From NCBI GenBank assembly GCA_024642205.1, contig JAHEBQ010000004.1, positions 1 to 64,000 of the forward strand: DNA of 64,000 nucleotides, given 5' to 3'. This document shows, in pieces, positions 45,640 through 54,844 of this stretch. A program made the position numbers and the translations under genes. Each line of letters starts with the position of its first letter. The first letter of the stretch is position 1. This DNA comes from Planctomycetaceae bacterium (GTDB taxonomy: Bacteria; Planctomycetota; Planctomycetia; Pirellulales; Pirellulaceae). The notes below the pieces were generated by a model. The model did no database searches. It worked only from the letters and a program-made list of their open reading frames with translations, and was not told where the DNA came from.

Positions 45640-46401
45640 ATGAATACATTGCAACCGCCAGACAATCGTGACATGGAAAAGGAAACCAAGCCTGCGTGGA
45701 AGGCGCTCACGAGAATGCAGCGCCGGGTGGCGGGCGTTTTGGTTGAAAAGTCCAAAACGACGCCCGACATCTATCCCATGACGATCAATTCGATCAAGAC
45801 GGCCTCCAATCAGAAAAGCAATCGCAGTCCGCTGATGGATTTGGGTGAAGACCAGGTCGAGGAGACGTTGTACCAACTGCGAAAAATGGGGGCGGTGATC
45901 GAAGTCCATTCTGGCGGAAGGGTTCCGAAGTTCAAACACCAGCTCTACGAGTGGTTGGGTGTCGACAAAGTCGAACTTGCTGTGATGGCGGAATTGCTGT
46001 TGCGTGGCGAGCAAACGCTTGGCGAACTCCGCGGGCGAGCCTCAAGAATGGACAGGATCGACGGGATTGAGGAGTTAAAACCGATCGTCGCGGGTCTGGT
46101 TGAAAGGGGATTGATCGTCGAGTTGACGCCACCGGGACGCGGTCAAATCGTCACCCATGGACTGAACGAAACTGGCGAATTGGAGCGATTGAGAATGCAG
46201 TTTGCCGGCTACCAGGGCGATGCCGAGCCTGCTCCGAGCCGGCAGGCCGGCGAGGTTACCGGTGCAAACATGCCTGCAATGCCACCGGCCCCGGAGGTCA
46301 AAGAACAGCTGGACCATCTGATTGAGGAGGTGGCGACGCTCAAAGAGGAGGTTTCAGATCTGCGACAGCAGTTGGCGGAAGTTCAGGAGCTCTTGAAATG
46401 A
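45640..46401 (+). CDS. YceH/DUF480 family protein
   Basis: 253 residues. Two winged-helix units: RMQRRVAGVLVEKSKTTPDIYPMTINSI with the signature NQKSNRSPLMDLGEDQVEETL, then VDKVELAVMAELLLRGEQTLGELRGRASRMDRI, both typical of DUF480 (E. coli YceH). The last 70 residues have a Pro/Ala linker and a short coiled coil (EEVATLKEEVSDLRQQLAEV). The role is uncertain; DNA-binding-like fold, no known target. The start at 45640 (MNTLQPPDNRDME) is preferred to the longer open frame. Confidence 0.9.
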   Translation: MNTLQPPDNRDMEKETKPAWKALTRMQRRVAGVLVEKSKTTPDIYPMTINSIKTASNQKSNRSPLMDLGEDQVEETLYQLRKMGAVIEVHSGGRVPKFKHQLYEWLGVDKVELAVMAELLLRGEQTLGELRGRASRMDRIDGIEELKPIVAGLVERGLIVELTPPGRGQIVTHGLNETGELERLRMQFAGYQGDAEPAPSRQAGEVTGANMPAMPPAPEVKEQLDHLIEEVATLKEEVSDLRQQLAEVQELLK

Positions 46402-46944
46402 CTGGCGCGATCAGTCAATGGCGATAGTGACATGCCTGGAAAACAGAACTCAGCCATCCAAGTGCCATTCGCTGGATCTGCAGAACGGATCTGTTAAAAC
46501 GGATCTGTTAATTTACAGCGATTTTTCCAGTGACTCGCTCTGGTGAAAATGATGGGGTCGTACATTCGATTTATCAGGCACCGATATCGCAAACGGTGCT
46601 TTGAGCATGATCTGTCCGGAGGCGGTAAACGACAGATCCGCCAAGATGCAAACAACAGGTGAAATCGAAAACAGGTTCCGGGTTGTTACAAGTGTTATCC
46701 AATTCGGAACATTGCATTCGATCACACGCTTCTCACTTGCTAAAGCCTGTCCGAAAGTCGATTTCGATACTGGTCGCGCTAGATCAACCGGGCAAAATCA
46801 ACCCACTAACCGATTTGCTCCGGAACGACCGAGTGCAAGCTTGTGCAATAAGTTCCCGTTGCACAGATTTTTTCCGCCGATCCGGTCGTGAAGAACAAAC
46901 TGCATAACCAAGTGGAATTCGGTGCCAGAGGAAGAGAATTAACC
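46402..46944. other. Long gap with a small direct repeat
   Basis: About 540 bp without a supported gene. ACGGATCTGTTAA occurs twice, at 46485-46497 and 46499-46511. Open frames here (for example 46513-46725 minus) have no recognisable features. The promoter of the next gene probably lies in the second half. Confidence 0.45.
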
Positions 46945-48381
46945 ATGAACGTTCGACATTTTTTCAGTTCGCTGCTGATTGCGATCATCTGCCTGTCACT
47001 CTTGACTGGCCTGGCGATCGCTCAACAACCCCTTGAATCGTCCTTCGATGCTGCTGTTCAGGACACGCCAGCGAGCGACGCCATCCAGGAGCCGGTAATC
47101 GTTCGGCCATCCCCGGATGTATCTCCACGCCGTTCATTCCTCCCTCCCCAGGATCAGTCCGCGATCCCCGACCAGACAGTATTGCTCAATTCAAAGTTTG
47201 CCGGTTGGGAAGAAGTCGCCGAAACGGTCAATGGCGAGAGAGTCAGTGATACGATTCGCGGCAACTGGATCATGGTTGACCCCAATGGACGCATCGAAGG
47301 AAGTGTCCTGGCTGCCGAGGGAGCCGACGTTGACAGGATGAATATTTTCTTGATGAATAACGGCCGGTTGGTCAAGCAAACCAGTCTTCTCGGCGATGGT
47401 CGATTTGAATTCACCAACGTCCGCCAGGGAGCCTATGCCCTGATTGGCTGGGGGCCCAATGGCTTTTTTGCTTTTGGCTTGAATATCCTGGCCTTCAATC
47501 CGGACAATAACGGAGTTGTTGTCAATTCTGTCATTGCCACGGCCTATCAGAACAAAACAACCATCAATACCGACTGGATTCAGTATTTCGCCCCGCTCGT
47601 CAATTTTCGGGTCTACGGCCGCTATTCCGACGGTGAAGGTCGCGATGATCCGGCTAAGCTATACGGCTTTGTGGGTTTGTACGAAAACCTGCCCCAAGCC
47701 ACCCTGGCGACATCCATTTCAAGTCAACAGGTTATCAAGCAAGCCGACGGCACGGTGCTTGGGCGGGTTCACCAATTCAATTCCATCAATGGACGCCCTG
47801 TCGATGTTCAATCCACCAAGGTCATGCTGTTCCAAGGCGATAGTGTTGTTGCTTCGACGACCACCGACAACTATGGTGGATTTGCCTTCCGGCAGGTTCC
47901 GGATGGTTCCTACGGAGTGACAGCTGCCGGATCGGACGGCGTTGGGATGATCGCGATCGAAGTTGTAACCGGCACCGAAACGACCAACGATGCTGGTGAA
48001 ATTGTCCCGCCAAGCCCAACCCCAGTCGACTTTACGTTGATGCCATCGGAGACGATTGGCTGGTTGAGAAACTATGCCAACGAGGTCGCGTATAACCGGG
48101 CACTGCTGGCACCTCGTCCGCCAAGTCAAGGCGATAACGACGACGCCTGCCCGTACTGTGGCATTCCCGGTTGCAATGGGTGCCAGCCGTATGCGAACTG
48201 CAAATCGCGGAACATTACATTCGAACAATGGACGCAAATGGGTTGCCAGAACGTGGCTCAAAAATATGGTGATGGATCCATTCTGGCCGGCTGGACAAAG
48301 CAACAGAGGTTGAACATCCAGAAATCCAACGCACGAACCGACAAAGCGTTTTATCCTGAACAAAACCTCAATGGTTTCTAA
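46945..48381 (+). CDS. Secreted protein with two beta-sandwich (carboxypeptidase-regulatory-like) repeats
   Basis: 478 residues from ATG 46945, preceded by GAGGAAGAG. A signal peptide (SLLIAIICLSLLTGLAIAQ) is followed by a region rich in Pro/Ser. Two Ig-like/carboxypeptidase-regulatory sandwiches follow: GNWIMVDPNGRIEGSVLAAE with FEFTNVRQGAYALIGWGPNG, and GRPVDVQSTKVMLFQGDSVV with GGFAFRQVPDGSYGVTAAG. Near the end is a Cys-rich knot CPYCGIPGCNGCQPYANC. Unknown function, perhaps an adhesion or cell-surface structural protein. A terminator follows at 48490. Confidence 0.72.
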   Translation: MNVRHFFSSLLIAIICLSLLTGLAIAQQPLESSFDAAVQDTPASDAIQEPVIVRPSPDVSPRRSFLPPQDQSAIPDQTVLLNSKFAGWEEVAETVNGERVSDTIRGNWIMVDPNGRIEGSVLAAEGADVDRMNIFLMNNGRLVKQTSLLGDGRFEFTNVRQGAYALIGWGPNGFFAFGLNILAFNPDNNGVVVNSVIATAYQNKTTINTDWIQYFAPLVNFRVYGRYSDGEGRDDPAKLYGFVGLYENLPQATLATSISSQQVIKQADGTVLGRVHQFNSINGRPVDVQSTKVMLFQGDSVVASTTTDNYGGFAFRQVPDGSYGVTAAGSDGVGMIAIEVVTGTETTNDAGEIVPPSPTPVDFTLMPSETIGWLRNYANEVAYNRALLAPRPPSQGDNDDACPYCGIPGCNGCQPYANCKSRNITFEQWTQMGCQNVAQKYGDGSILAGWTKQQRLNIQKSNARTDKAFYPEQNLNGF

Positions 48382-48489
48382 CCACACGAGGGTAATCCGG
48401 ATCCATGTGGTCGGGGAACCGAGTTTGTCAAAACCGGTCCGAGGGATCATAGACCGATTCGACGTTGATTGGTGAAGTGAGTCTGTTAC

Positions 48490-48520
48490 AGGCCGAGTCC
48501 ATCTGGATTCGGCCTTTTTT
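48490..48520 (+). terminator. Rho-independent terminator of the secreted-protein gene
   Basis: An 11-pair stem (AGGCCGAGTCC with GGATTCGGCCT, one G-T pair) and loop ATCT are followed by a run of T residues. It lies about 110 bp after the stop at 48381. Confidence 0.82.
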
Positions 48521-48624
48521 CGTCGTTCGTCCCGACATTCAGGAAAGAGGGTTGTTTTCCTGACGCCGAATAACGGGTCAGCGCATCGGCGCGGCAACGG
48601 AGGTGCTTCCGTCGGATACAAAAA

Positions 48625-48649
48625 AAGGCAGCCCGGATTGGGCTGCCTT
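48625..48649 (-). terminator. Rho-independent terminator of the 571-aa protein gene
   Basis: A 10-pair perfect stem, AAGGCAGCCC with GGGCTGCCTT, has a five-base loop. On the minus strand it is followed by a T tract (TTTTTT), so it ends the gene at 48740-50455. The 48382-48739 gap otherwise holds only the opposing terminator. Confidence 0.85.
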
Positions 48650-48739
48650 GGTTGAATCAACTGTGTTGCTGGTCTTGCCAAAGCAAGACACGGGCAGAAA
48701 CAAATCCCGGTTCAGCAAGCGAACTGGTTCGATTTCATC

Positions 48740-50455
48740 CTAGAAATCTTCGTTCGCACCGGGGAGACCACCCCCGCCCTGGCTGAATGAATCGAATCCG
48801 ACTTTGATCAGGCCAAGGATGCCATCCTGCATTTCGAACCGCATGACGCCGCCGTTCTCAATTAGACTGTAGGTTCCTCGGATTCGGTCGCCACCCGACT
48901 CTTTCAACGCATTGGCCATGGCTTCCACCGAAGGATCACTTTCCTCCATGCCCGCCGCGAAATCCAGAACTGGCGTCACGAAAAAGTTGAACTGCATGAG
49001 ATCGGATTTGTCCTTGGCTGCAGGAGTTTTGCTGCCACCGGTGGTCTGGTCAGAAGCACTGGTCTTGCCGTCGACGGCTTTTTTGAGCATGTCGACCGGG
49101 TTGCTTCCGGCAGCCAGGTAAACTGCTTGCTCGCCGATGCCAACCACCAGGGTAACTTGATCGCCAAGGGCATTACGCAATTCTTCCTGGTCGGGAACCT
49201 GGACAGTAACAGAATGGAAAGTTATGTCTTTGTGGCTGCCCGAGTTGAGGCTGATCTTGATCTCCTCGCCCAGTTTTTTCTCAGCCATGGCGGCTAGTTC
49301 TTTGACGGTATCTTCAATCTTCTTTGGGTCGGCAACTTGAATACCACCGGCAAAGTTGATTTCGCCATTTGCGAGCATCAGGAAAGCGCCGGCATCAAAT
49401 ACGCCTTCTTTCAGCGTCGCCTTGGCGACATCCACGAGGTTTTTGAGGGTGCTTTCGAGGACATTGAGTTCTTCTTCGGACAAGTCACCATCGGCATCCA
49501 TCTCCTTGACTGCGGTTTTCGCCAGTTCATCGAGCATGGTGGAATATGAACTGGCATCCTCAGCATTCAGGTTGGCACATTGGTTGAGCGTAAAAGTCGC
49601 ACCGTCCATCAAGAACCCCGAAAATCGTGAGGCTTGTTTGCGAGCTCCTGCTGCCAGCTTGGCTGCCAGTTCGGAATTGGGAAGACCGGTATATTCAATC
49701 TCCATGGATAGGGTTTTGGCGTCTTTGTCTGCCGTCATTCCCATTGTGAGTGTGTCGGATTCCTGCAGCATCATCTTCATTTGCTTGATCTGCATCTCAA
49801 GATTTTTTTTCTGCAAATCAGCCTGGAGATCGTCCCCCAGATTATCCAACGTCGATTCGGAGCTTTCCCGGATCAGCTCCAGGGCCTTGTCGCGTAGACT
49901 TTGCGGAATTCGCTGCGCGAATACGCGTGCCGACAGATTGTACTTGGACGCCAAACCCTTGAGGATTTCGGCAGGCGCATCGGGAAGCGACTCCAGCATC
50001 TCTTTGTTGGTCGAGAAAAACGCATAACCAGCATTCTTTTTTAACACCAATTCGGTTCCGTCGTCCGTCGTGATGGTCGTCACGTCGCCATCCTCTTCGA
50101 CTTCCGCCATGCCACGGATGACCTCAAGCATTTCATCCAGGTTAGTCACGGGAACGAACCCCAGGAAATCTGGAATTTCCGCATCTTCGTGGAAGTACAA
50201 CAGCACTCCAGCGTCTTTCTCAGAATCCAGGCCCTTGGTGTAGCCTTTGATCATGGCGGAGGCCATGAATTTCATCTGAGCGAATCCGGAGGCAGTCAAC
50301 AGGTAGTTGACGTCTTCCATTTGCTCTTTGAATTTGGCAATCGAAATCACGACTGCCGGTTCAGGCAAGCTCTGGCAGTAGGCTTGACCGATTGGCAGGA
50401 GGGCGATGACGCCGACTACCAGCCCAATCCACAGGGATTTACATAAGGACTTCAC
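48740..50455 (-). CDS. Secreted hypothetical protein, 571 residues
   Basis: A signal peptide (WIGLVVGVIALLPIGQAYC) precedes a soluble protein of repeated alpha/beta motifs. Acidic and Lys-rich segments are frequent (MTADKDAKTLSMEIEYTGLP). A possible EF-hand-like stretch DADGDLSEEELNVLE occurs in the middle, with Asp/Glu at the usual calcium ligand spacing. The end reads GGGGLPGANEDF. I do not recognise a family with a known function; related secreted proteins are common in planctomycetes. A good terminator follows. The ATG start has no strong ribosome-binding site. Confidence 0.75.
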   Translation of the reverse strand: MKSLCKSLWIGLVVGVIALLPIGQAYCQSLPEPAVVISIAKFKEQMEDVNYLLTASGFAQMKFMASAMIKGYTKGLDSEKDAGVLLYFHEDAEIPDFLGFVPVTNLDEMLEVIRGMAEVEEDGDVTTITTDDGTELVLKKNAGYAFFSTNKEMLESLPDAPAEILKGLASKYNLSARVFAQRIPQSLRDKALELIRESSESTLDNLGDDLQADLQKKNLEMQIKQMKMMLQESDTLTMGMTADKDAKTLSMEIEYTGLPNSELAAKLAAGARKQASRFSGFLMDGATFTLNQCANLNAEDASSYSTMLDELAKTAVKEMDADGDLSEEELNVLESTLKNLVDVAKATLKEGVFDAGAFLMLANGEINFAGGIQVADPKKIEDTVKELAAMAEKKLGEEIKISLNSGSHKDITFHSVTVQVPDQEELRNALGDQVTLVVGIGEQAVYLAAGSNPVDMLKKAVDGKTSASDQTTGGSKTPAAKDKSDLMQFNFFVTPVLDFAAGMEESDPSVEAMANALKESGGDRIRGTYSLIENGGVMRFEMQDGILGLIKVGFDSFSQGGGGLPGANEDF

Positions 50456-50948
50456 GTTAATTCTCCAAAATTTGGCTTGTGTGGGTACGGAAATTCGAAT
50501 TTTTGGCCGCGGGTTGGCGCGACAAACTGATTTGCAGCTCGCCGGATTTGAGTCGGTTCGCTGGATGGCATGGCATCCTGGCTAGATTGTCTACCATCAC
50601 GATTTAGATGCAATGACGGAACCACTGTTCGGCAGCAGAATCGCCGCTTGGGAACGTCAATTACGGGTAAACGACCCAGACTTGATCCGCAGGTCATCGA
50701 ATCAACAGATGATACTCCGCAAATCCGTCGAGAGTTTTACGAACTTTCGGTCTGTCGGCAAAGACTGAATGGTGGCCTTCGGGCAGCAACCCTTGGCAAA
50801 CCACTACTGCAGCGGCAATGTCGGTCCCACGGGTGATTCGGACACGCCTTTTCCGATAGTGAAGAACGCTGATTCCGTGGAGTTCAGACTCTGAAGAACG
50901 GGAAAAGTCGAGGAAACGTACCTTAAGATAGCCCCCACAAAGGCAGAA
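50456..50948. other. Gap between two minus-strand genes
   Basis: About 490 bp with no supported gene; the plus-strand open frame 50570-50836 has no recognisable features and no tRNA cloverleaf was found by eye. The promoter of the 571-residue gene should lie near 50480-50600. Confidence 0.4.
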
Positions 50949-51167
50949 TTAGCGCTCTCGATAGACGATTCGGCCTTTGGTCAAATCGTAGGGTGAAAGT
51001 TCAACTCGGACCTTGTCCCCAGGAACAATACGAATAAAGTGCTTGCGCATTCGCCCTGCCACGTGAGCCAATACCTCATCGCCCGTTTCCAGCTCAACCC
51101 GGAATCGCGTGTTGGCGAGCGCTTGTGTAACGGTGCCATCAACCTCAAAAGCTTCTTCTTTGGCCAT
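50949..51167 (-). CDS. infA: Translation initiation factor IF-1
   Basis: 72 residues, the usual IF-1 length. S1-like OB fold with [37 protein letters not shown] and [22 protein letters not shown], the canonical end. Binds the 30S A site and cooperates with IF-2 and IF-3. Unlike many genomes it is not beside ribosomal protein genes here. Confidence 0.97.
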   Translation of the reverse strand: MAKEEAFEVDGTVTQALANTRFRVELETGDEVLAHVAGRMRKHFIRIVPGDKVRVELSPYDLTKGRIVYRER

Positions 51168-51614
51168 AAATCCCCATTAGGAAAACTGCTTGGAAAATTA
51201 TTCGTTTCATCAACAAAATGAATCCAGAATGATCTCGACCATTCTACTCGGACCGACGATTCAGTCCATAGCCACGTTGGCGTTTTGGCAATCAATTATT
51301 CGGTTTCTACCGGGGTTGGATGAAGATAACCTGTCTCCTCGCAACCAAACGGAGTGTCTCAAGTCATGCAAGCAACCGCGGTGTATGCTCCGCCATGGAA
51401 TATGCCCGGAATCGGGTTGGAGTCGGCTCTCGGGGCTCAAAGTCGATTTGGATCGATCGATCGTCATCGGGATTGGCATATTGGGGAACCCTTTGCAGAC
51501 TCCAAACCGGTTCCACGGTGTCCTGCTCAGCGAATCGAACCGGCTTCCATGAACCTCAGTTCTTTCACGGTAATCTGACCATAACATTTCGCTAATGACG
51601 AAACTTCGCTTACG
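51168..51614. other. Divergent region infA/APC permease
   Basis: About 450 bp; open frames on both strands lack recognisable features. No tRNA or hairpin terminator could be supported. Confidence 0.4.
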
Positions 51615-53165
51615 ATGTCACGGCCGAACCTGAATCCGATGGAAAGCAAAACGTTGAATTCTGCGATTGACAACTCGTCCAGACCAGCAACTCACTCTGC
51701 TCCCCGCAGAGTGCTTACGCTGTTCGATTGTGTCTGTATCATCGTCGGCACCATTATCGGCGCCGGGATTTTCAAGATGCCGGCAATTGTGGCCGCCAAT
51801 GTTCCCAACGTTTACTGGTTGGTCGCGGTATGGGTATTCGGTGGAATCATCGCATTGATTGGAGCACTCTGTTTTGCCGAACTGACAACGACTTATCCCG
51901 ACCGGGGTGGCGACTATGGTTATCTCAAACGTGCCTATCATCGAAGGATCGGATTTGCATTTTCCTGGGTGGCGTTTTGGGTTGTAAGACCGACGAGTAT
52001 CGCCTTGATGGCGATGATATTTGGTGAGTTCGCCACGGTCGTGTTCCCGGACACCTGGCCATTGTTCGGGTTTGCCATCTTCAGCGTCGTCGTTCTCAGT
52101 CTCACCAACCTGGTCGGTGTGCGATTCGGTAAGTTCGCGCAGAACCTGTTAACGGTTGCCAAAGTCGCCGGGATTCTGGTCGTTGTTGTTTCGGCGTTCG
52201 CGTTCGGGCCCAATACGGTACCGAACACCGGTGACGGCGCAGTCAGCGCGGCGGGTTCGAGCACAAGCGAAACTTCGGCACTGGATTTGAATGCAGGTCG
52301 TCCTTCTCCGGCGTCCAATCAATCAGGTGAGCCTGCCCCATCGGGTGCCGAGTCGATTCTGACACCCGGGCCGTCCGATTCAACATGGGAGTGGTTTTGG
52401 CTGTCGATGGTTTTCGTGATGTTCACGTTTGGTGGTTGGAACGACATTGCTTTCGTTGCCAGTGAAACTCGCGAACCAAAAAAGAACCTGCTTCGTTCAC
52501 TCGTGATAGGAACCGGAGTTGTGCTGCTGGTGTATCTCCTGGTGAATCTGGCTCTCGTCTTTGGCCTGGGGTTCGAACGCATGGCGGATCTGGGAGGTCG
52601 GTGGGAAAATGCGACCTCGGTTCTGGTTGAACAGAACATGGGTTCGTATGGTAGCTATCTCTTGTCCATCCTCGTTTGCGTTTCGTGTCTTGGGGCAATC
52701 AATGCGATGATTTTCACGAGTCCTCGAATCTATTGGGCAACGGCGATCGACTATCCCGGTCTGCACTGGGTGGCGGGTTCGATCGACGGCCGGGGCTGGT
52801 GGCGGGCGATGTTGCTTCAAGCCATCGTAACGATCGCGTACATTGCCACCTTTGGCAACGACAAAAACGGGGTTGAGAACCTGACGGCAGCCAATGCACC
52901 GTACTTTTGGTCGTTTTTGGGATTGACCGTTGTTTCATTAATCGTCAACCGCATTCGGTTCAAAGGCAAATTCGACGGATATCGCGTTCCCTTCTATCCC
53001 TTTCTGCCGTTGCTGTTTGCAGGTGCCTGCCTGTTCATGGTTTATCGAAGCTGGACCTACATGATTGACCAGAATTTATGGACGCCTACCTTGGTGATCG
53101 GTGGCTGGGTCGTGATCGGTTTCGTCTTGAGCTTTATTCTCAAGAGCGAGGGTGAAACGCGGTAA
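51615..53165 (+). CDS. Amino-acid permease of the APC superfamily
   Basis: 516 residues with about 12 membrane segments. It begins near TLFDCVCIIVGTIIGAGIFKMP, the APC helix-1 motif with the GxGIF substrate loop, and continues with FAELTTTYPDRGGDYGYLKRAY. A hydrophilic insert of about 45 residues (GAVSAAGSSTSETSALDLNA onward) lies between membrane segments in the middle, an unusual feature. Substrate unknown. ATG 51615 is used; a second Met at 51639 is possible and no strong ribosome-binding site distinguishes them. Confidence 0.88.
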   Translation: MSRPNLNPMESKTLNSAIDNSSRPATHSAPRRVLTLFDCVCIIVGTIIGAGIFKMPAIVAANVPNVYWLVAVWVFGGIIALIGALCFAELTTTYPDRGGDYGYLKRAYHRRIGFAFSWVAFWVVRPTSIALMAMIFGEFATVVFPDTWPLFGFAIFSVVVLSLTNLVGVRFGKFAQNLLTVAKVAGILVVVVSAFAFGPNTVPNTGDGAVSAAGSSTSETSALDLNAGRPSPASNQSGEPAPSGAESILTPGPSDSTWEWFWLSMVFVMFTFGGWNDIAFVASETREPKKNLLRSLVIGTGVVLLVYLLVNLALVFGLGFERMADLGGRWENATSVLVEQNMGSYGSYLLSILVCVSCLGAINAMIFTSPRIYWATAIDYPGLHWVAGSIDGRGWWRAMLLQAIVTIAYIATFGNDKNGVENLTAANAPYFWSFLGLTVVSLIVNRIRFKGKFDGYRVPFYPFLPLLFAGACLFMVYRSWTYMIDQNLWTPTLVIGGWVVIGFVLSFILKSEGETR

Positions 53166-53388
53166 TTTGAGGCATGTACGCGTTTTCTGACGCGAAGTTG
53201 GCCCCGCCCATTCCGGGTGTCCATTGGGCTGGAAAAGGACGGCCGGGTTTTCAGTCCGGTTGATCCTGGTTCGACCGCCAAGTCGGCTTTTCCGTCGTCG
53301 GCATTTCGACTTGCGACCGGGCTTGGAGGTCGGTAACATGGATGCTCGAATTAATATCCATTAATCACCAAAACAGGGGTCCGACCGA

Positions 53389-53478
53389 GTGGGAACCAAA
53401 AAGACCGGCAAAGGTCGTCGCAAACTAGGCCGCAAAAAACGACGGATGCGAGCCAAAATTCGACATCGCAAGAAGTAG
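53389..53478 (+). CDS. 29-residue very basic protein, possible ribosome-associated
   Basis: GTG 53389 with AGGGG 9 bases upstream opens a 29-codon frame ending TAG. Start MGTKKTGKGRRKLGRKKRR and end RAKIRHRKK make over half the residues Lys or Arg and none acidic. The pattern is close to small ribosomal or RNA-binding tails (for example the AURKAIP1/COX24 type), but I cannot place it in a family. It is followed by no obvious terminator. The ribosome-binding site and basic composition support a real gene; the length leaves doubt. Confidence 0.6.
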   Translation: MGTKKTGKGRRKLGRKKRRMRAKIRHRKK

Positions 53479-53717
53479 TCGATCGATAGCGAATCGTCTC
53501 CGCAGTTAAGTTCCACAATGACTTGCTGCTTTCTTTTTTTCCCCATTGTTTACTGTGCTTGCTGCTGCGCAGACTGGTCTACAACTCTGTGTGGCCGGGT
53601 AAGTGGATCGGAAGCCGGGATCCCCTGCCATAAAATCGTTGATTCATCGTCCTGCACGGACCTGAGCCAAGTGGGCTCTTCCTTCGAAATTCCTGTTTCA
53701 ATGAATCGACAATCAAC

Positions 53718-54617
53718 ATGCCCGCGGCCGTGTCTCCCAGTTCCCCGTCAAACAGCCCTGCCTTTTCGGTTTGGCGAGGTCGATTGCTGATTGTTGCGGC
53801 GGCGATGATGTGGAGTACCAGTGGTTTTTTTGCCAAAGCGCCCATCTTTGACAATTGGCCGGAGGAATCACGTGGTGTCCTACTCGCGTTTTGGCGAGCC
53901 TTGTTCGCAGCCCTTGTCTTGATCGTCATGGTCCGGCGGATCGAGTGGACATGGAAGCTGCTACCGATGGTGCTGACATTCGCATTGATGAATTGGACCT
54001 ATCTCACTGGAATGGTCTACTGCGAATCGACGCTGGCGATTTGGCTACAGTACACGGCGCCTGCATGGGTGTTTTTGATCAGCTGGTTGTGGTTTCGGGA
54101 TCGGCCAGTTCGGCGTGATTGGTGGTTGTTTGGATTTGCTTCCTTGGGCGTCGCCGTGATCCTGCAAGCTGAACTGTTTGGTGCGTCGCCGGTTGGAGTT
54201 CGATACGGCCTTGCATCAGGTGTCTTTTTTGCAGGGGTGGTCGTTCTGCTACGGTCACTCAAGGACTATGATGCCGCATGGGTCGTTTTCCTGAATCACC
54301 TGGTCACCGCGATCCTCCTGTCCCCGGTACTGATTCACCACGGGATTTATCCCTCCGGCAACCAGTGGTTTTACCTGGCCAGCTTTGGGATGTTACAAAT
54401 CGGGATCCCCTATCTCCTCTTCGCCCGTGGGCTGAATTCAGTCTCCAGCCACGAAGCTTCCGGATTGACGTTGCTCGAACCGCTGTTGGTCCCCGTTTGG
54501 GTGTTTCTTGCCTGGCACAACTCGCAGGACTACGCACCACCTGCCTGGACAACGGTGGTGGGCGGTGGATTGATTCTGACCGGATTGTTGCTGCGGTACT
54601 GGAGGATCGGAAAGTAG
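53718..54617 (+). CDS. EamA/DMT-family transporter
   Basis: 299 residues with ten predicted membrane segments in two five-helix halves, as usual for the drug/metabolite transporter EamA group. First half: LLIVAAAMMWSTSGFFAKA and FWRALFAALVLIVMV. Second half: VGVRYGLASGVFFAGVVVLL and SSHEASGLTLLEPLLVPVW, which is the characteristic repeat near the end. Substrate unknown; members export amino acids and metabolites. ATG 53718 is used. Confidence 0.9.
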   Translation: MPAAVSPSSPSNSPAFSVWRGRLLIVAAAMMWSTSGFFAKAPIFDNWPEESRGVLLAFWRALFAALVLIVMVRRIEWTWKLLPMVLTFALMNWTYLTGMVYCESTLAIWLQYTAPAWVFLISWLWFRDRPVRRDWWLFGFASLGVAVILQAELFGASPVGVRYGLASGVFFAGVVVLLRSLKDYDAAWVVFLNHLVTAILLSPVLIHHGIYPSGNQWFYLASFGMLQIGIPYLLFARGLNSVSSHEASGLTLLEPLLVPVWVFLAWHNSQDYAPPAWTTVVGGGLILTGLLLRYWRIGK

Positions 54618-54844
54618 AATACGATTCTTCTGAATTGCCAATTTCAAGTCAGGGAGAATCCGAAACAGCAGCCTACGGTTGAAGATGGAATGCGGGAAGA
54701 TTGGTTTTCAATTTCAAGCCAACCGTTGTGTTGGAAAAACTGAAAAGTCGTTTCTGTTTCCCCGGAGGCTTGAGTACATTGAACATTTCGAGTCATTTCT
54801 CGGGTCCCGACTCTCGACAACAACTTTGGTGAAATGCGAAGGAA

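Noticed and set aside
46485..46511. Direct repeat ACGGATCTGTTAA twice
   Set aside because: Two copies of 13 bp in an intergenic region are too little to support an attachment site or mobile element.
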